Part shown: piece after piece, positions 10,859 to 22,856 of the stretch | Layout: every line of letters begins with the position of its first letter | How positions within the stretch are numbered: the stretch's first letter is position 1 | Source of the DNA: Anastrepha obliqua | Lineage: Eukaryota > Arthropoda > Insecta > Diptera > Tephritidae | NCBI RefSeq assembly: GCF_027943255.1 | Contig: NC_072896.1 | Location: forward strand, 2,666,001-2,730,000 | Length of the DNA: 64,000 nucleotides | Direction of reading: 5' to 3' | Made by a program: the position numbers and the translations under genes | Notes under the pieces: model-generated | The model's database searches: none | Told to the model about the DNA's origin: nothing | Seen by the model: the letters and a program-made list of their open reading frames with translations, nothing else

Positions 10859-13204
10859 AAATCACTACTTCAATTTTATCTCAGCCGAAAGCTTCTGAAG
10901 CAAGCGCTGCATTAGTTTTAGTTTATAGAATAATTTTATGGTAATGTAGGCTTTTATAAAATAAAAATAAAAATAAGAATAATTTTTTTGCTTTATTACA
11001 CTTTTACCATCTCTAAGCGTTTTACCTTCCATTCCAATTTTCGACCGCAATAAATACAAACTTTGCGGGATATCTGATTAAACATTTATGAATTTCCTTT
11101 TGCACAGTTTTTGTTGAAATTTCGCTTAAACCACAAGCAAATAAGGAATCTTATTTACAAATGCGTCTACATACCTATTTGCTTTATGGTCGGTAAAATT
11201 TATGTAAACACGGAAGATTCCTCCCAAAGCGAAGTCCCTACAAGGAGTAGGGGTTGCAACAGATTTGAACAATAAAAATAACCGCACACAAACAAAAACC
11301 ATCTTGCTTAAGAAAAGCAAACTCATTTCGAAATTATTAAATTTGAATGCAATATTTGCACGAAAAATGCTTCTTGCCTCTAATTAAAATTTCAATTTCA
11401 TTTTGTAAGAGTTCGCAACGTTCGCTCAGGTAATTGCTCATGCAGACGTATCGCAGCGTTCGGGAATATTTCGAAGTTTGCCATCGCATTTTATTGAAAT
11501 TATTTTCCTTAAAGCCGCACAATATTTCTCAGCAGCATGAAATTCGTAGATTCCCGTGCGCACAGACATTCTTGCTGCTTCTCATTTGATTACACCCAAA
11601 TCTCCTTCCAAAGCCTTCCTTCCGTGCGCGCACACTAATTCATAATTCATATTTGCGCACAAAAGCGCCGAGTGAAATGAAAATTTATTTCGCAAATCGA
11701 ATTAGTAGAAAGGCTGAGAAAGTTTGCCTAAAAATTCCGAATTGCTAAGCAGTGAGTTGTGAAAAAATATATGCAATGACAGCATCCTGTGCAATTTGCG
11801 CCAATCATGCGTGAAAGGAATATGAGTGTGGCGCGAAATTGCATGACATAATTATTAGCGGTGCTGTGCAATCATATAAACAAAAGGTAGTTAAACCCTT
11901 TCACGCTCTTGAATGCGACATATTTTTATGTTTTCCATTTAAGATGTGGTGCGAAAGTACTTTTCTTTGTATGGCATTGTGTTGGTCTGGAAAATTTGCT
12001 CAAATTGTCTTCTCATAAGTGAATGAGTGAAATGCTGCCATAATTTTTTGGGAATTTGTTGCGCTTTTGCTTCAGACTTTGATTGGTGGAATAAGATTAA
12101 AAATTGTAACTTTGTATTGAGAGGTGAAATGTTGCATGGAGTTAATGTTGGTCTTAATTTTAACAACTGGAGATGTTTTCATACTCTTTTTTAAAGGATT
12201 ACAACAAATTGCAAATAAGAGTTTTCTGAGAAGGGCAAATCACCAGCTGTAGTCTTTATTTATATTAGCAAGTGCGCATTATTTTCACTCCAAAATGTAA
12301 TTTTTTTCGGACTTATTTAAAATATATTACCATAGATCGAACACTTTCCCTTTTATAGCTTCCATTGCTTATAAATCTAAGAACATATTTCATAAGTCTA
12401 ATTCATAGGTGTGATATTGCGGGATGTTCAGAGCTATTAGCTGCTTATATACGAGTGTAAGTAGAGCTGAATAGCTGCAGAACATTTTTCAGCATTTCGC
12501 GCCTAGCGATACCTGAAAAATTATTGCATTTTCACTTAGGACCAAAGATTCACATTTGTGTATGTATGTAGCTATGTTTATGGGGATATATCTGGCTCAC
12601 CTATTAACACATTTGACAGCCATTAATCAATGAAAAATCCAGCGGATGAGAGAACTTACCTGAAAAGAAGAGAACAGAAAGGTAATCAATAAAGAGAAAG
12701 GATGTTACTTTTTGGCTGTTGAGGGAATAAATTTCTTCGCATTTTAAATTCAAGAATGATTAGCTAGAAATAAATGTGCTGCAAGAGGGAGACACATGTT
12801 TGGTTGCGCTCATTTGAGCATCGAAATAAATGAATAATTGCACTCATTTATCACTGAAAGCGCTTAAATGCTACAAATATCCCATTTCCTGACGTCGCGT
12901 CCTTTTTTCGAGTCATTTGACAACGCAAAAGGAAACAGAGTTTATTTTAAATATTCTACGAAAATTACCAGACAAGCTAAGTGGAAAGGACATGTCGCGC
13001 ACCACAATTATCTTTCGGCTACAAAACTGACCGAAGCTATCTGTTCCCACTGACTGAACGGTAATCTGTAATTTCACTAAAAAATAGCAACAAAATAAAA
13101 TTAAAGAGCAACACGGCAGCAGAGCAACGAAATTACAATAGCATTAAGGCGCAGAAAACAGAAACGCATACGAATATATGCACACACACTTTTGAATTTC
13201 GTAG
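10859..13204. other. AT-rich non-coding DNA
   Basis: No supported gene. Small open frames show no domain, signal peptide or splice context that I trust. Confidence 0.5.
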
Positions 13205-13208
13205 TTAA

Positions 13209-13928
13209 GGGGGGACCCTCATTTATCGGGTCAAAAAAATCGATTTTTTGGAAATAATTTTAATCTATTCTACAACTATTTAAGAATATACTTTCAAAAT
13301 TTCAAGTCGATATCTGTATTTTTGAAGGAGTGACAAAATTTTTAACAGGACGCGACGGATGGCCTGATCGCCTGTATCCAAAACTTTAAACGCGTTTTTC
13401 TCGAAACATCATTTTTCGATTTTGTGTACACAATTGAGAACGCTGTATTGAACCAATCAGGCTTTACAATAGCTCATTTTAAAGATAATTAAATTGTTTT
13501 CAATGTGACATTAAGTGTTTTTTTAAAAAAAAAGATTTTCATATTTTTTTGTAATTTTAAAGTCAATTTTTATGCATGAAAAATCACTTTTAACATAAAA
13601 CTGGGTAAAAAATATCAATTTCGACATTTTTTTTTAAATCAAAATGTCACATCGAAGGTATTATCCTAAAGTTTTAAAAAAAATTTGGTTTTTTTATTTC
13701 AGAAAAAAATTCAGAGCGCTAGAATGTACACAGATAGAATGAGGTGCCATGGACGAGGTGTATATTTCCATACTTAAAATGTTTTTTTTCTTCTCCGAAA
13801 ATTTTTGTAGACAGTCAAGACATTTATTAAAGTACTTTATGAATTACAAAACGTTTGAAGTTATTTTACCTGAGAAAAAAATTCCCAAAAATGATGCATT
13901 TTTCGACCGTCTAAATGAGGGTCCCCCC
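13209..13928. mobile_element. Non-autonomous TTAA-flanked DNA transposon (Kolobok or piggyBac type)
   Basis: The ends are inverted copies of GGGGGGACCCTCATTTA, with weaker pairing continuing (GGTC, AAAAA). TTAA sits on both sides at 13205-13208 and 13929-13932. TTAA targets are shared by the piggyBac and Kolobok superfamilies; the G-rich terminus and the internal phrase AACGCGTTTTTCTCGAAAC remind me more of Kolobok-type non-autonomous elements, but that is a weak call. The 720-bp interior holds no transposase. An open frame at its right end overlaps the terminus and is probably spurious. Confidence 0.68.
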
Positions 13929-13932
13929 TTAA

Positions 13933-15189
13933 TGCACCAACGCAGACACAATTATTTCATTAATTTTAATGCGGCGCGGCAACAAGCCTCCGCAACAGCC
14001 ACTGCCAGCAAATCTACCTGCAGTGCTGGCTTTCTGTGCTACCTTTAGATTCAATATATTTTATTTTCGCTTGTTTTTGACCGCACAGTGCCTACCGTAA
14101 GTATGTGCACACAAATGCTACTGTGTTGGCGCAGTGGCGCGAGCATAGAGGAGGTACGCGTGCGTGTAAGTGGCTGCAAAGGTGGCACGCGTAGTCGGAA
14201 AAATGCCGTACAAGGCGTACGACAGCAACAACATCACATTAACTGTATTCACTTGCTGCGTGGACGTGCGGCAGCTCGCGAGTGGCAACTTGCGACTAAG
14301 TCCGTCCGTCGGTTAGTTTGCTGCCAGTTCTTTGGTTAAGTGTATAATTATCCTGACGGCTAAGCTATTTGTTTGTTGTTATGCCGCTTGTATTGCCTCA
14401 ATAGATGTTGGTGCTGTGTGTATGCCATATCCTTTGAAGTGCACCTGAACATTGGGGGGAAATGAGTTGTGCACACGCCATACATAGCACATACTATTCA
14501 CTCACACATACATATACAGTAAAAGTTAATGCGCTGGAATTTTTTTTTTTTTTTGAACCTTGCTTTCATTTATTATGCTTTCCTTGCGAGCAGATTTCAA
14601 AGCACGCACTATTTAGATCAGAGACAGCACTCTTCCAAAGCAATAAAACTAGCCAAGGCGAACCTATTAAAGGTGATGTTGGTGAACCAGCAGATTTTTT
14701 TCTTTCGCCGTGTAGATTTGGAGGTCAGCATAAAATGAAAAGACGTGAAGCCGTTCCATTCGCACCATCGTCGTATGCCTCTAACTCCAAGTTCATGTCA
14801 GCTGTGCAACAAAGTTCGTACTTTTCTTTTTCGTTTCTATTTTTTTTTTTGTTGTAACATTTCTAATGTACAAAACGTTGTTGTTGGTCTAGTGCCACCA
14901 CCTTTAATGAATGCGCCTTGAAAAAAGCTAGGTAAATTTTCTTTATAACTTTAAAAGGATGTCGAGACACTATAAATTTAAAATTTTTAGGGCTTTGCAT
15001 TTTAACTTCTCTTTTATTTCTTTTTCTTCTAATTTCTCAACCAGCATCTAGCCTCATGCCAATAAGCAGATTTTCCTTATCTTAATTATTCCCATACTAT
15101 CCATTTGACCTCACCAAATACCCAGCATTACTTTCGAGTCATGACAATTCTTTTATCCATTTCTATTATCTGTGTGTGTGTCTGCCGAA
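13933..15189. other. Non-coding DNA with overlapping spurious frames
   Basis: Moderately GC-richer than its surroundings between 13970 and 14340. Several overlapping short frames exist, including one with a poly-Phe run from a T-tract, but none shows a domain. Confidence 0.45.
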
Positions 15190-15490
15190 AAGTATTGGGT
15201 AGGCCCCAACCACCTCCATGGACGACATATTCGTAAAAATGTAACTCAATTCAAAGGTAATATCGCCGTCACGCAAGACGACAAGGCCCTCCGAATTGCC
15301 ACCCAATAAATTTAATGTTTCACGAGACACCTACCTTTTGAAACTACGTGTTTGTGAAACATCCAATAGTTAATTTTTTTTAGAGTGCAGATGGATCTGC
15401 TGTAGATTTTTGTAGTTCAAAATCTGGCGATTTTCCTTCAGTATGAAGCCAATTAACCAGAAATGAACCTCATAACTTCGGGATCACTTT
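15190..15490 (-). pseudogene. Mariner-like (DUF4817-type) transposase relic
   Basis: Two minus-strand pieces match successive parts of the DDE core. YEVHFWLIGF, at about 15445-15475, stands for the block around the first catalytic acid (usually SDEAHFWLNG), with the D replaced. RETLNLLGGNSEGLVVLRDG, at about 15250-15310, corresponds to the stretch after the second catalytic residue (ARETLNLLR...ISRxGD). The sequence between them is compressed and frameshifted. Only about 300 bp survive, and no terminal repeats were found. Confidence 0.5.
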
Positions 15491-15917
15491 CTTCTCGAAC
15501 GTTTGGCGAACAGAGCGTGGATTTTGATTACAGATTTTGGCGTTTTCAACACTCTGTGGAATTAACATATAAAGCGTGGCATAGTTAAATGTCAAGACTA
15601 AATACTAAAGCTTTAACAAGATGATCGCTATAAACTGCCAACTTTCGAGTGCACGTATAAAAAAGGACCTCGGTAAGTCGGACTACATAACTTCCCTCTC
15701 TTTGAAAGTTTGTGTGCTTATGCTAAAACAGATAAGAGTCGCGTAGATTAAAAAACTAAACGTGTAGCAGTAGTGAACTCTTGTTCCTTAGATCGTAACC
15801 AGTTAACCAAAATCATTTTAACATAGGAGTTTACAAAATAATGATAAAATTAGATTGATAGATGCGTTATCCTAACATACATTTGTATTTATTTAGGAGT
15901 TTAAAACTTATTTTTAT

Positions 15918-16640
15918 ATACCTATGACTTTTTTTCAATTTCAAACGTTTATTAACAAAAAATGGTTACAAATTGAATCTTCAAAATAATAGCCATCGCT
16001 AGCGACACATTTTCCTATCTCTCAGGCAATTTGTGGATGACGCGCCAAAAAAATTGGCTGTCTTTGGCCGCAAACGAATCATCGAGCCATTTTTTGGCTT
16101 CTTCGTGAGAATTGAAGCGCTGCCCGGAAAGTGCGTGGCCCATCGATGCAAACAAATGATAATCGGAAGGGGCCAGGTATGTTGAGTAAGCCGTATGCAC
16201 CAGCGGTTCCCAATCGTACGTCTCCACCAATTCCCGGGTCGCTCTTGTTCCATGTGGCGGTGTATTGTCACATTGTCAGTTCATGTGGCACCCATCTTCC
16301 GACCTTTAAAATCATGCCCATGCATTCAAACGATTGAAAATGGTCTCTTGGGTCCTCCCAACTGCTTTGCCATCATTTCTTGCGTTTGGCCATCATCTTC
16401 GTTCTCCACGCTAAAATCACCACTTCGGAATTTTTCAAACCACCTGAAGCACTGTGCTCTACTTAGAGCATTTTTCTTCAATTGATAACAGAAGTTTGAA
16501 GGCACGAAATTCGACATTTTTAAGAGCGACAAAAATGCATTGTTGTATGAAACGAAACAAACAATGAACTGAACATTGTTGACAGCTGACAGCTAGCGAC
16601 CTCTATGGACTAATAGCTGAAAGTCTCATTTCATAGGTAT
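15918..16640 (-). mobile_element. Internally deleted mariner element
   Basis: The ends are short inverted repeats, ATACCTATGA at 15918 and its complement ending at 16640, with further loose pairing. The minus strand starts with a mariner N-terminus around 16516 (MSNFVPSNF, then ALSRAQCFRWFEKFRSGDFS). It jumps after about 60 residues to the C-terminal third (LAPSDYHLFASMGHALSGQR, then EEAKKWLDDSFAAKDSQFFW, IHKLPER, VASDGYYFE). The first two catalytic aspartates are deleted and the third remains in APSDYHLF. Stops and frameshifts interrupt what is left. At 723 bp it is a deletion product of a roughly 1.3-kb parent of the classical mariner type. Confidence 0.78.
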
Positions 16641-18295
16641 TTTGCATGTCTGTGGCATAATTTTTTAAAACTTATTTATATTCTCCCAAAAAGGGCTTAA
16701 AAAGAAGAAAACCTATATTAAACTTCTATAATTTATTTGGCTATAAATTGATCAATGTTATAAATTGGGAGTATGACTCGCTAGCTGAGGTTGTAAATGG
16801 ATTGAACTGCTCAGTTTTAGAAAATAAAGATATGTTGCTATTTGCTGGCAATGAACAACGCATAGAGCTATAGCTGCTGACAGGTAATTTTTCAAGGCTT
16901 GAACACTTCAATGTGATCGAAAAATATATCAATCCTATTTGTCCTGCCTGGTTTGACGTAGACAAGACAGTACAATATTGTTTCTGTGTCTAAACTGGCA
17001 CACAAAAGTCCTGTCCCTACTCTGTTCCTGACAATAAGTTCGTAAAGCTTTCAAGTGCTATTTAATTTGATTATCTACATAAAATTAGTTAAATTTCCCG
17101 AATTTCCGAAAATCACATTTTAGATACTTTGCAAGCAGTTTCTGCATGCCATAAGCGAATAACTCCACTAGAGAGTTTGTCTCTTATACTTAAAAAACTT
17201 GTGAAATAAAAATATTTTTTTTTTAATTCAGCATTTTTTGTTGCTACAGTAGTGTTTTCTCTAAAAAGTAATATTAAAATATATATACGAGCCAGAATGC
17301 CAATCCAAGAACCCCGAGATTCCGGGATTGCGGCCTTTTTTGAATTTCGAAAGTCCTGAGGCTTGTTGATTAAAACCCGCGATTGAGAATACTTTTTTTG
17401 CATTAGATACAATTAGTAAAATTTTCATTACAAAAATCCCCCCATGTAAGAAAAAAAATCTTTATTTGCAGTGAGGGTTGAGCTTTAAGCGTTTGCAACG
17501 CTTTTCTTTATTAAACAGCTGAGTTTGTGGCGGAGAATTGTGCTTTTAAAGTGTGAAAAAGTAGCAGCCGAAAACTACGGATACTCAACTAAGTTAGGCT
17601 GAAGATTATTTTATTGTATTACAATTTAAAATATTACATAAGCCCTCGCTACTATTACCTCACCCTGGGATTTCTGTTTCATAAAAAAAATCCAAGCACG
17701 TACTTTGTATGGAAGAAAAGGCGAGACACAACCTCACAATTAAAATGAAATTCAATTGGCCTATCCAGAATTCTAAAAATTCTAGTTAAAAAGTTGAAGG
17801 TTTTGATGAAATTTAGAAATTTTTTTTTATAACTTGAAAATCCTTTACAATATTTCAAACACTGCATTATACGGTTTTTGTTGTCATATGAAGCACGCTT
17901 TTAAATAAAAATAGTGATGTGTTTATAATCTTGCAACGGGGTGTCTATGAGAAGAAATCTTAGGGGTATGAATTAATAGTGATTAGGCCTTATAACACTA
18001 AACTTCACCAAAATTATAATCGGTATTTTGGGATTACGCGATTACATAACACGGTCATTAAAATCTCGAACGTTTACATCCCTAATATGAGTACACTAAA
18101 TATAAATTTACTATCAACTACCTCGTGTTGATGGCATTTCAACAAATATTATTTCAATATATTGCCAATCATTTTCTCAATTACCCTTTTATTACACAAA
18201 ATTTAAACACGACTGGTAGCGATAAATTAAAATAAACAACTTTGTATTTGAAGTATGTGTAATTAGATAGTAAAATGTATTCATACATACATATA
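16641..18295. other. AT-rich DNA with possible hAT-type element ends
   Basis: CCCGAGATTCCGGGATTGCG near 17312 and ACGTTTACATCCCTAATA near 18073 resemble non-autonomous hAT termini, but I could not pair a left and a right end. No coding sequence is supported. Confidence 0.35.
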
Positions 18296-19360
18296 CAGCT
18301 GTCCACAAAATAATAGGAGCGCCGACATGAAAAATATTCAAAGTTCATTTTTTTAGAATAAAATGGTTTTATTTCAAAACTTTTACCGTGACATTAATCA
18401 CATGAGCTATATATGTACATCTATTCGTAGTTAAAACATTTCAATTAAACGTATACATAAACTTAAAATTTAATTCAGGTAAAGATATATAAAAAATTGC
18501 TTCCACATAAAAATAGGAGTGATTTGTATAATACTTAGTTTCTCTAAACTTTTAACACTAAATGGTCTTAAAGCTCTTCGAAACTATTTAAAGACATTAA
18601 TACTTCGTGGTATATCCTCGATTTCTTAACACTGCTTCGCACCTTCGTGGCATTGAGTCGATGATATCCTGACAACGCTTAATTGGGATTCCTTCCCATG
18701 CCTCTTTTACCACCTTCCATGAATCTTTCGAATTGGTGGGTTTTTGTTCATCAACACATTTGTTAATATCGGTCCATAGATTTTCTATTGGGTTGAGGTC
18801 GGGAGACTGAGCAGGCCAGCGCATAAGCTCAATCCCATTGACTCTGAACCATTCTTTCGCTGACTTACTCGTGTGCTTAGGATCATTATCCTGTTGAAAT
18901 ATCCATTTTAGTGGTAGCATAACTTCTTCTAATATATTTTGTTTTTCCGCTGTTCTTGAGACTTTCGATTAAAGCTCGCTTCTCTTCCGTACAATGCTTT
19001 CCTCTATCCACTAAGACAAAATAAATCAACCCAAATATTAACAATAATTCTTCGAAATTACTAGTAACCTTCTTTCTTTTCGATTTTTGTAAATATGTTT
19101 GCTAGTTTATCGATATTTTAAGAAACAAAGTTCGCACTCCTATTACAATATTTTGTGTAGCGCAATAACAACCTTCTACAACAAAATGTATTACAGTTTT
19201 AAAATAGGGAAAGCAATAATAAATTTCGATTCACATTTCAATACTAGTGACCCGTTAGGTGTACCGTTATGAATCGGCGTCACTTGCGTTAGCGATAAAA
19301 AAAATTGTGCACTCACTTATATTTTTCATATCGGCACTCCTATTTTTTTGTGGACAGCTG
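18296..19360 (-). mobile_element. Tc1-like element with IR/DR-type ends, internally deleted
   Basis: Both ends start CAGCTGTCCACAAAA and pair over about 45 bp with few mismatches, inside TA dinucleotides (18294-18295 and 19361-19362). The core word AATAGGAGT(G/C) occurs twice at each end: near 18312 and 18512 on the left, and on the opposite strand near 19134-19144 and 19335-19345 on the right. The spacing is about 200 bp on both sides. This is the inverted-repeat/direct-repeat arrangement known from Tc1-group elements whose transposase binds two sites per end. Length 1065 bp. Only the C-terminal third of the transposase remains. Confidence 0.85.
18597..18920 (-). pseudogene. Tc1-like transposase, C-terminal fragment
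   Basis: 107 codons on the minus strand. The second catalytic block FQQDNDPKHTSKSAKEWF (residues 9-26) and the third block WPAQSPDLNPIENLWTDINK (about residues 35-54) are both intact. D and E lie 34 residues apart, matching the DD34E spacing of Tc1. The frame then ends normally (RNRGYTTKY, stop). The N-terminal DNA-binding half and the first aspartate are absent, replaced by about 200 bp before the right inverted repeat. A short matching scrap (TVLRKSEL-like, after 18920) suggests a deletion rather than 5' truncation. Confidence 0.8.
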
Positions 19361-19362
19361 TA

Positions 19363-19790
19363 TATATATGCAAACACAAAAATAATTAACTTATTTCTCC
19401 TTTTGATTTTATTGTCAGATAAAAGTTCGTTGTGCTTCGTAGCTATTGCTTCTCCGTTTAGTTATAAGACTTGAATTTTTAAAGCTAATTATGACGAAAA
19501 AATAAATATTGTATAATAAAAATATATTTTGTAAATGGGGGTAAGCCTAAATAGGCTTATTTTATAATTTAACAAATAAAAATTTAAAAACTCTATTAAA
19601 AAAATTGTTTCTGTTATTGCGTTTTTTGTTATAAATACTTATCGATATTTCTGGTCAACCAAAGATATATAAATAAATATTTTCAATAATTTGACACAAA
19701 CTTATCAATTCAGTTTAAACATCTAAGACACCACTGATAACCAGCGCTGAGTGTCAATATGTTCCGATTTTAGCAGAAGGAATGACAATC
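19363..19790. other. AT-rich spacer before tRNA-Gln
   Basis: No gene recognised. The last 50 bases are the likely Pol III upstream region. Confidence 0.45.
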
Positions 19791-19862
19791 GGTTCTATGG
19801 TGTAATGGTTAGCACTCTGGACTTTGAATCCAGCGATCCGAGTTCAAATCTCGGTAGAACCT
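19791..19862 (+). tRNA. tRNA-Gln (anticodon TTG)
   Basis: A 72-base cloverleaf. Acceptor GGTTCTA pairs with TAGAACC and the discriminator is T. The anticodon loop is CTTTGAA between CTGGA and TCCAG, giving TTG, which reads CAA. A box TGGTGTAATGG and B box AGTTCAAATCT are present; the B box has A where the consensus has C. No intron. CCA is not encoded. A Pol III terminator of five T follows at 19876-19880. This looks like a functional nuclear gene. Confidence 0.95.
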
Positions 19863-19875
19863 TGACCGCCAAATA

Positions 19876-19880
19876 TTTTT
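19876..19880 (+). terminator. Pol III T-run terminator of tRNA-Gln
   Basis: Five T residues 14 bases after the mature tRNA end. Confidence 0.75.
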
Positions 19881-20169
19881 ACTCCAACAAACACAACACA
19901 AACTCGATTCAACTCAATTCACAAAACTTGTAAAAGTAAAAGTATTCGTTTGTGGCATAGTTTATGTTAATAGTTGCTATGGTAAATAATTATAAAACAT
20001 TAAAATTTGTGTGCAAAGGAAGAGCAGCAAAGAGAACAGGCTTTGCTTTTCTTGCTGTTGTGCCACTTTGGAATTTGTTTCTAGGAAAACGTAAATTGTT
20101 TAAGCAAAATATTTAATATTTTATTTGCTTACTGTTGATGAACTAAATTCTTTGTGATTATAATTAGAT

Positions 20170-20302
20170 CCTAGAATTTATAAGGCTGAATGAGCCTAGA
20201 ACTGTGGGAGTGGAAGAGGAACTGTGATGAGTAGAGGGCACAAAATGCCATGAGGTCGAAGTGCAAACCTTATAAGGAGTCTAGTATAATCTAGTCTAGA
20301 CC
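20170..20302 (+). repeat. Retroelement 3'-tail-like fragment
   Basis: The core GGCACAAAATGCCATGAGGT, followed by CGAAGTGCAAACCT and ATAAGGAGTCTA, has diverged copies at 55076-55127 and 60267-60300. The last copy lies just after a recognisable non-LTR zinc-knuckle region, so I read the core as 3' untranslated sequence of that family. Confidence 0.45.
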
Positions 20303-20794
20303 TGATTTCTATAATTAAAATTTTTCGCCAACTCGATATATGCAAGCTTTGTAGCCGATTAGTCAATATTGAATTTTTTTAAGAAATATTAGAACCTGTA
20401 GATTTTAGATTCTTAAGTTACGACCTTACGTTAAATGGAAGAGGCGAGGGAGCGAGAGAAAATGATTTGCAAATTTTCAAAAAAAAAAAAAATTATATAA
20501 AACAAAATTTTTCAAATGAACTTATTTGATACCAATCGTTGCCGATTTCATACGGTAAGTTGACTATGTTTAAGAGGTTGAGAGTGCAATAAATGAAAGT
20601 TTTCTTTGTTAATCAAAAGGCAATATTTTTAACATTCAAAAGCGCATTTAATAACAGAATCATCGTTAATCAGCGTTAAAAAACTATAGCACAAGTTCAT
20701 ATTGACAAGTTTTGACAATTTATTTGTTTCTCGGCTAATTTAAATATTTTTTCTATGATAATATAGTTCGTTTTATTATTTTAAAACCGTAAAA

Positions 20795-20985
20795 ATCCAA
20801 GTTTCAAACCGTGTAAAAATTAAAAAAAATCACCAAATTACCATCAGAACTTCAAGAGCATTTTTACTGCACATTGAATTATGGTATAATAAGAAGGAAG
20901 TTTCCAGTGGCTCAAATTTTTGTTTTCTTGATGATAGTCTTGGGTGTTCTGATTCATATAAAAAATGATGTATTCTCTCTCCAAA
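20795..20985 (+). repeat. Dispersed repeat, copy 1 of an unclassified family
   Basis: Shares AGTGGCTCAAA, a following T-rich run and a GATAGTCTTG segment with copies at 25755-26010, 27590-27800, 29165-28995 (minus), 49150-49365 and 58885-59040. Confidence 0.5.
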
Positions 20986-22856
20986 TCTTGACTGATGTCT
21001 CTCTACGTCAGTGACAAGTGAACACTGAAGAGATGCAAATACTCCATTGGGTGATTTACTGAAACATTTCTTTACCGATAGCTTCAACCCAGAAAATGGA
21101 ACTGATAATATCTAGTATTAAAAGGAAAATACTAAATTCCAAAATTTCTCAAAAAGAGAGTGTTGTGGCTGAACATACTTGAGATCATATTTTGTATTCA
21201 AAGTTAAGAACCTGCGAACTGACGAATTTTCAGACCATCCATAAGGTGAAATTTAGTTAAAGCCCCAAGAGAATAGGGAAACTTGCCACTGAATTTTAGG
21301 GAAAGGAAATACAGAATATTTTTTTTAATGTCTGGTTTTTACTAGACTCAAGTGACACATCTTTGGATCAAAAGTTTTTAGAATGGATTGTTATGAAAAA
21401 TGGAGAATGAAGAGCCTAAATGTGCGCCACTGGAAATTATGTTCACCCTGTCGGTATTATTTACGTTCATTGACACAAAAAATTATATTACGTCAGATAA
21501 AGTTTTAACCGGAGGAAATCGATATTGAGGTATATTTTACTAAATTACTCATAATTTTAATGTGTAAAGTTAGAAGCAGCATCCTCAGTATCTACCCCAT
21601 GACGGAGTACAGAAAGCAATTTTATATATAATACTTCTTATATTTTGAGTCTGGAGTATTCAAGTTTGACTGTGACTTGTTCGCAAGTTTTAAAATTTCT
21701 CTACTTTTTAGTTCAACTGTACTGGAAACATTTTAGACTTCACGTACATACATACATACATATGTAGTTATGCAAAACTGGTTGACTATATTGCAATTAG
21801 AGCAGCGCACGAAATTATTGCACATTTGACCGTTGCAACACTCAAAAGCGCAAACCACTTAAGCGACCAAAATGACCAGCAATTTTGAGCCGCCGAACAG
21901 CACCGTTGACGCTATAAAGCTGCGCTATGCACTTGAAGGGCTTAATAAACTGGCGCTGTTCACGAACATTTGTATACACACACATTGATGAACATAGGAT
22001 ACACCACAGGACACATGTATGTATGTAAATATGTCTGTCACAAAAATCATTACGTCACTTTTCGCGTGCATAAACCCTCCCCTCTTGTCCCACCGCGGTG
22101 GGCTGGCTACTTGTTTTTCTGGCATGTGCGGCGAAGCGCGTTAATAAAGCGTTAAGTGGTTGCGCATGCGCTGCACTGACCAGTCAGTGACTCAAACGCA
22201 AATGATGTTATTTGATGGCCGGCTGGCACAAGCATTCAATTAAAATGCAAAATTTGAAAAGAAAAAAATTCGTTATAAATGCAACGAAACGAAAAAAAAA
22301 ACAAAAAAACGGAGAAGAAATGAAAAATGACGTGGAAATTGTACAGTTGTGGAATTGCACGCAACTTGCAACATTTCAATTATGCAGGACATGCAAAGCA
22401 ATTATCCTGCACAAGTGGTACAATGCAACGTTCAGCAGTACAAGAGCCATGCAAACGACAGCTATGCCGCATGTGCCACAAGGGGCGCACGTGCGATTGG
22501 GTGCAGAACAATTTGCACCTTGACTTTTTGTGCGCGACACTCTGCAACTATTTAAGTGACAAATCGAAGAAGCCAGATGAAAAAAGGATACGCTTGGCAG
22601 TGTCTGTAGTGGCAGTGTATGTAAAAAATCTGCAGTTGTAGAAAGTGAGTAACGAACGGGGATTTACAGCTACGTGTTGCAAAAGTGTCCTAAACGAATA
22701 AACCTAAATGTCGAGAAAAACAACTCAAAAGTTTTAAATTTCCAATGTCTCCTATGAGCAAAAGTAAAACATTTTCTCATCTATATTAATAAAAGAAGAG
22801 CTTGTAGTCAGTTCCGCACGAGAATGATAGAAACAAGGTTGCGCCCATCAGAGAGT
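20986..22856. other. Non-coding DNA
   Basis: No gene supported. A GC-richer part (22150-22640) has several overlapping frames with no domain, and repeated ATGCAA words. The phrase CTATATTAATAAAAGAAGAG at about 22782-22801 resembles a Helitron-type terminus, but no matching 3' hairpin and CTRR end was located. Confidence 0.4.

Noticed and set aside
14462..14857. 131-codon frame
   Set aside because: Contains poly-Phe runs encoded by T-tracts and no domain.
22777..22812. Helitron 5' end
   Set aside because: CTATATTAATAAAAG is suggestive, but no 3' hairpin with CTRR or Rep/helicase sequence was found.
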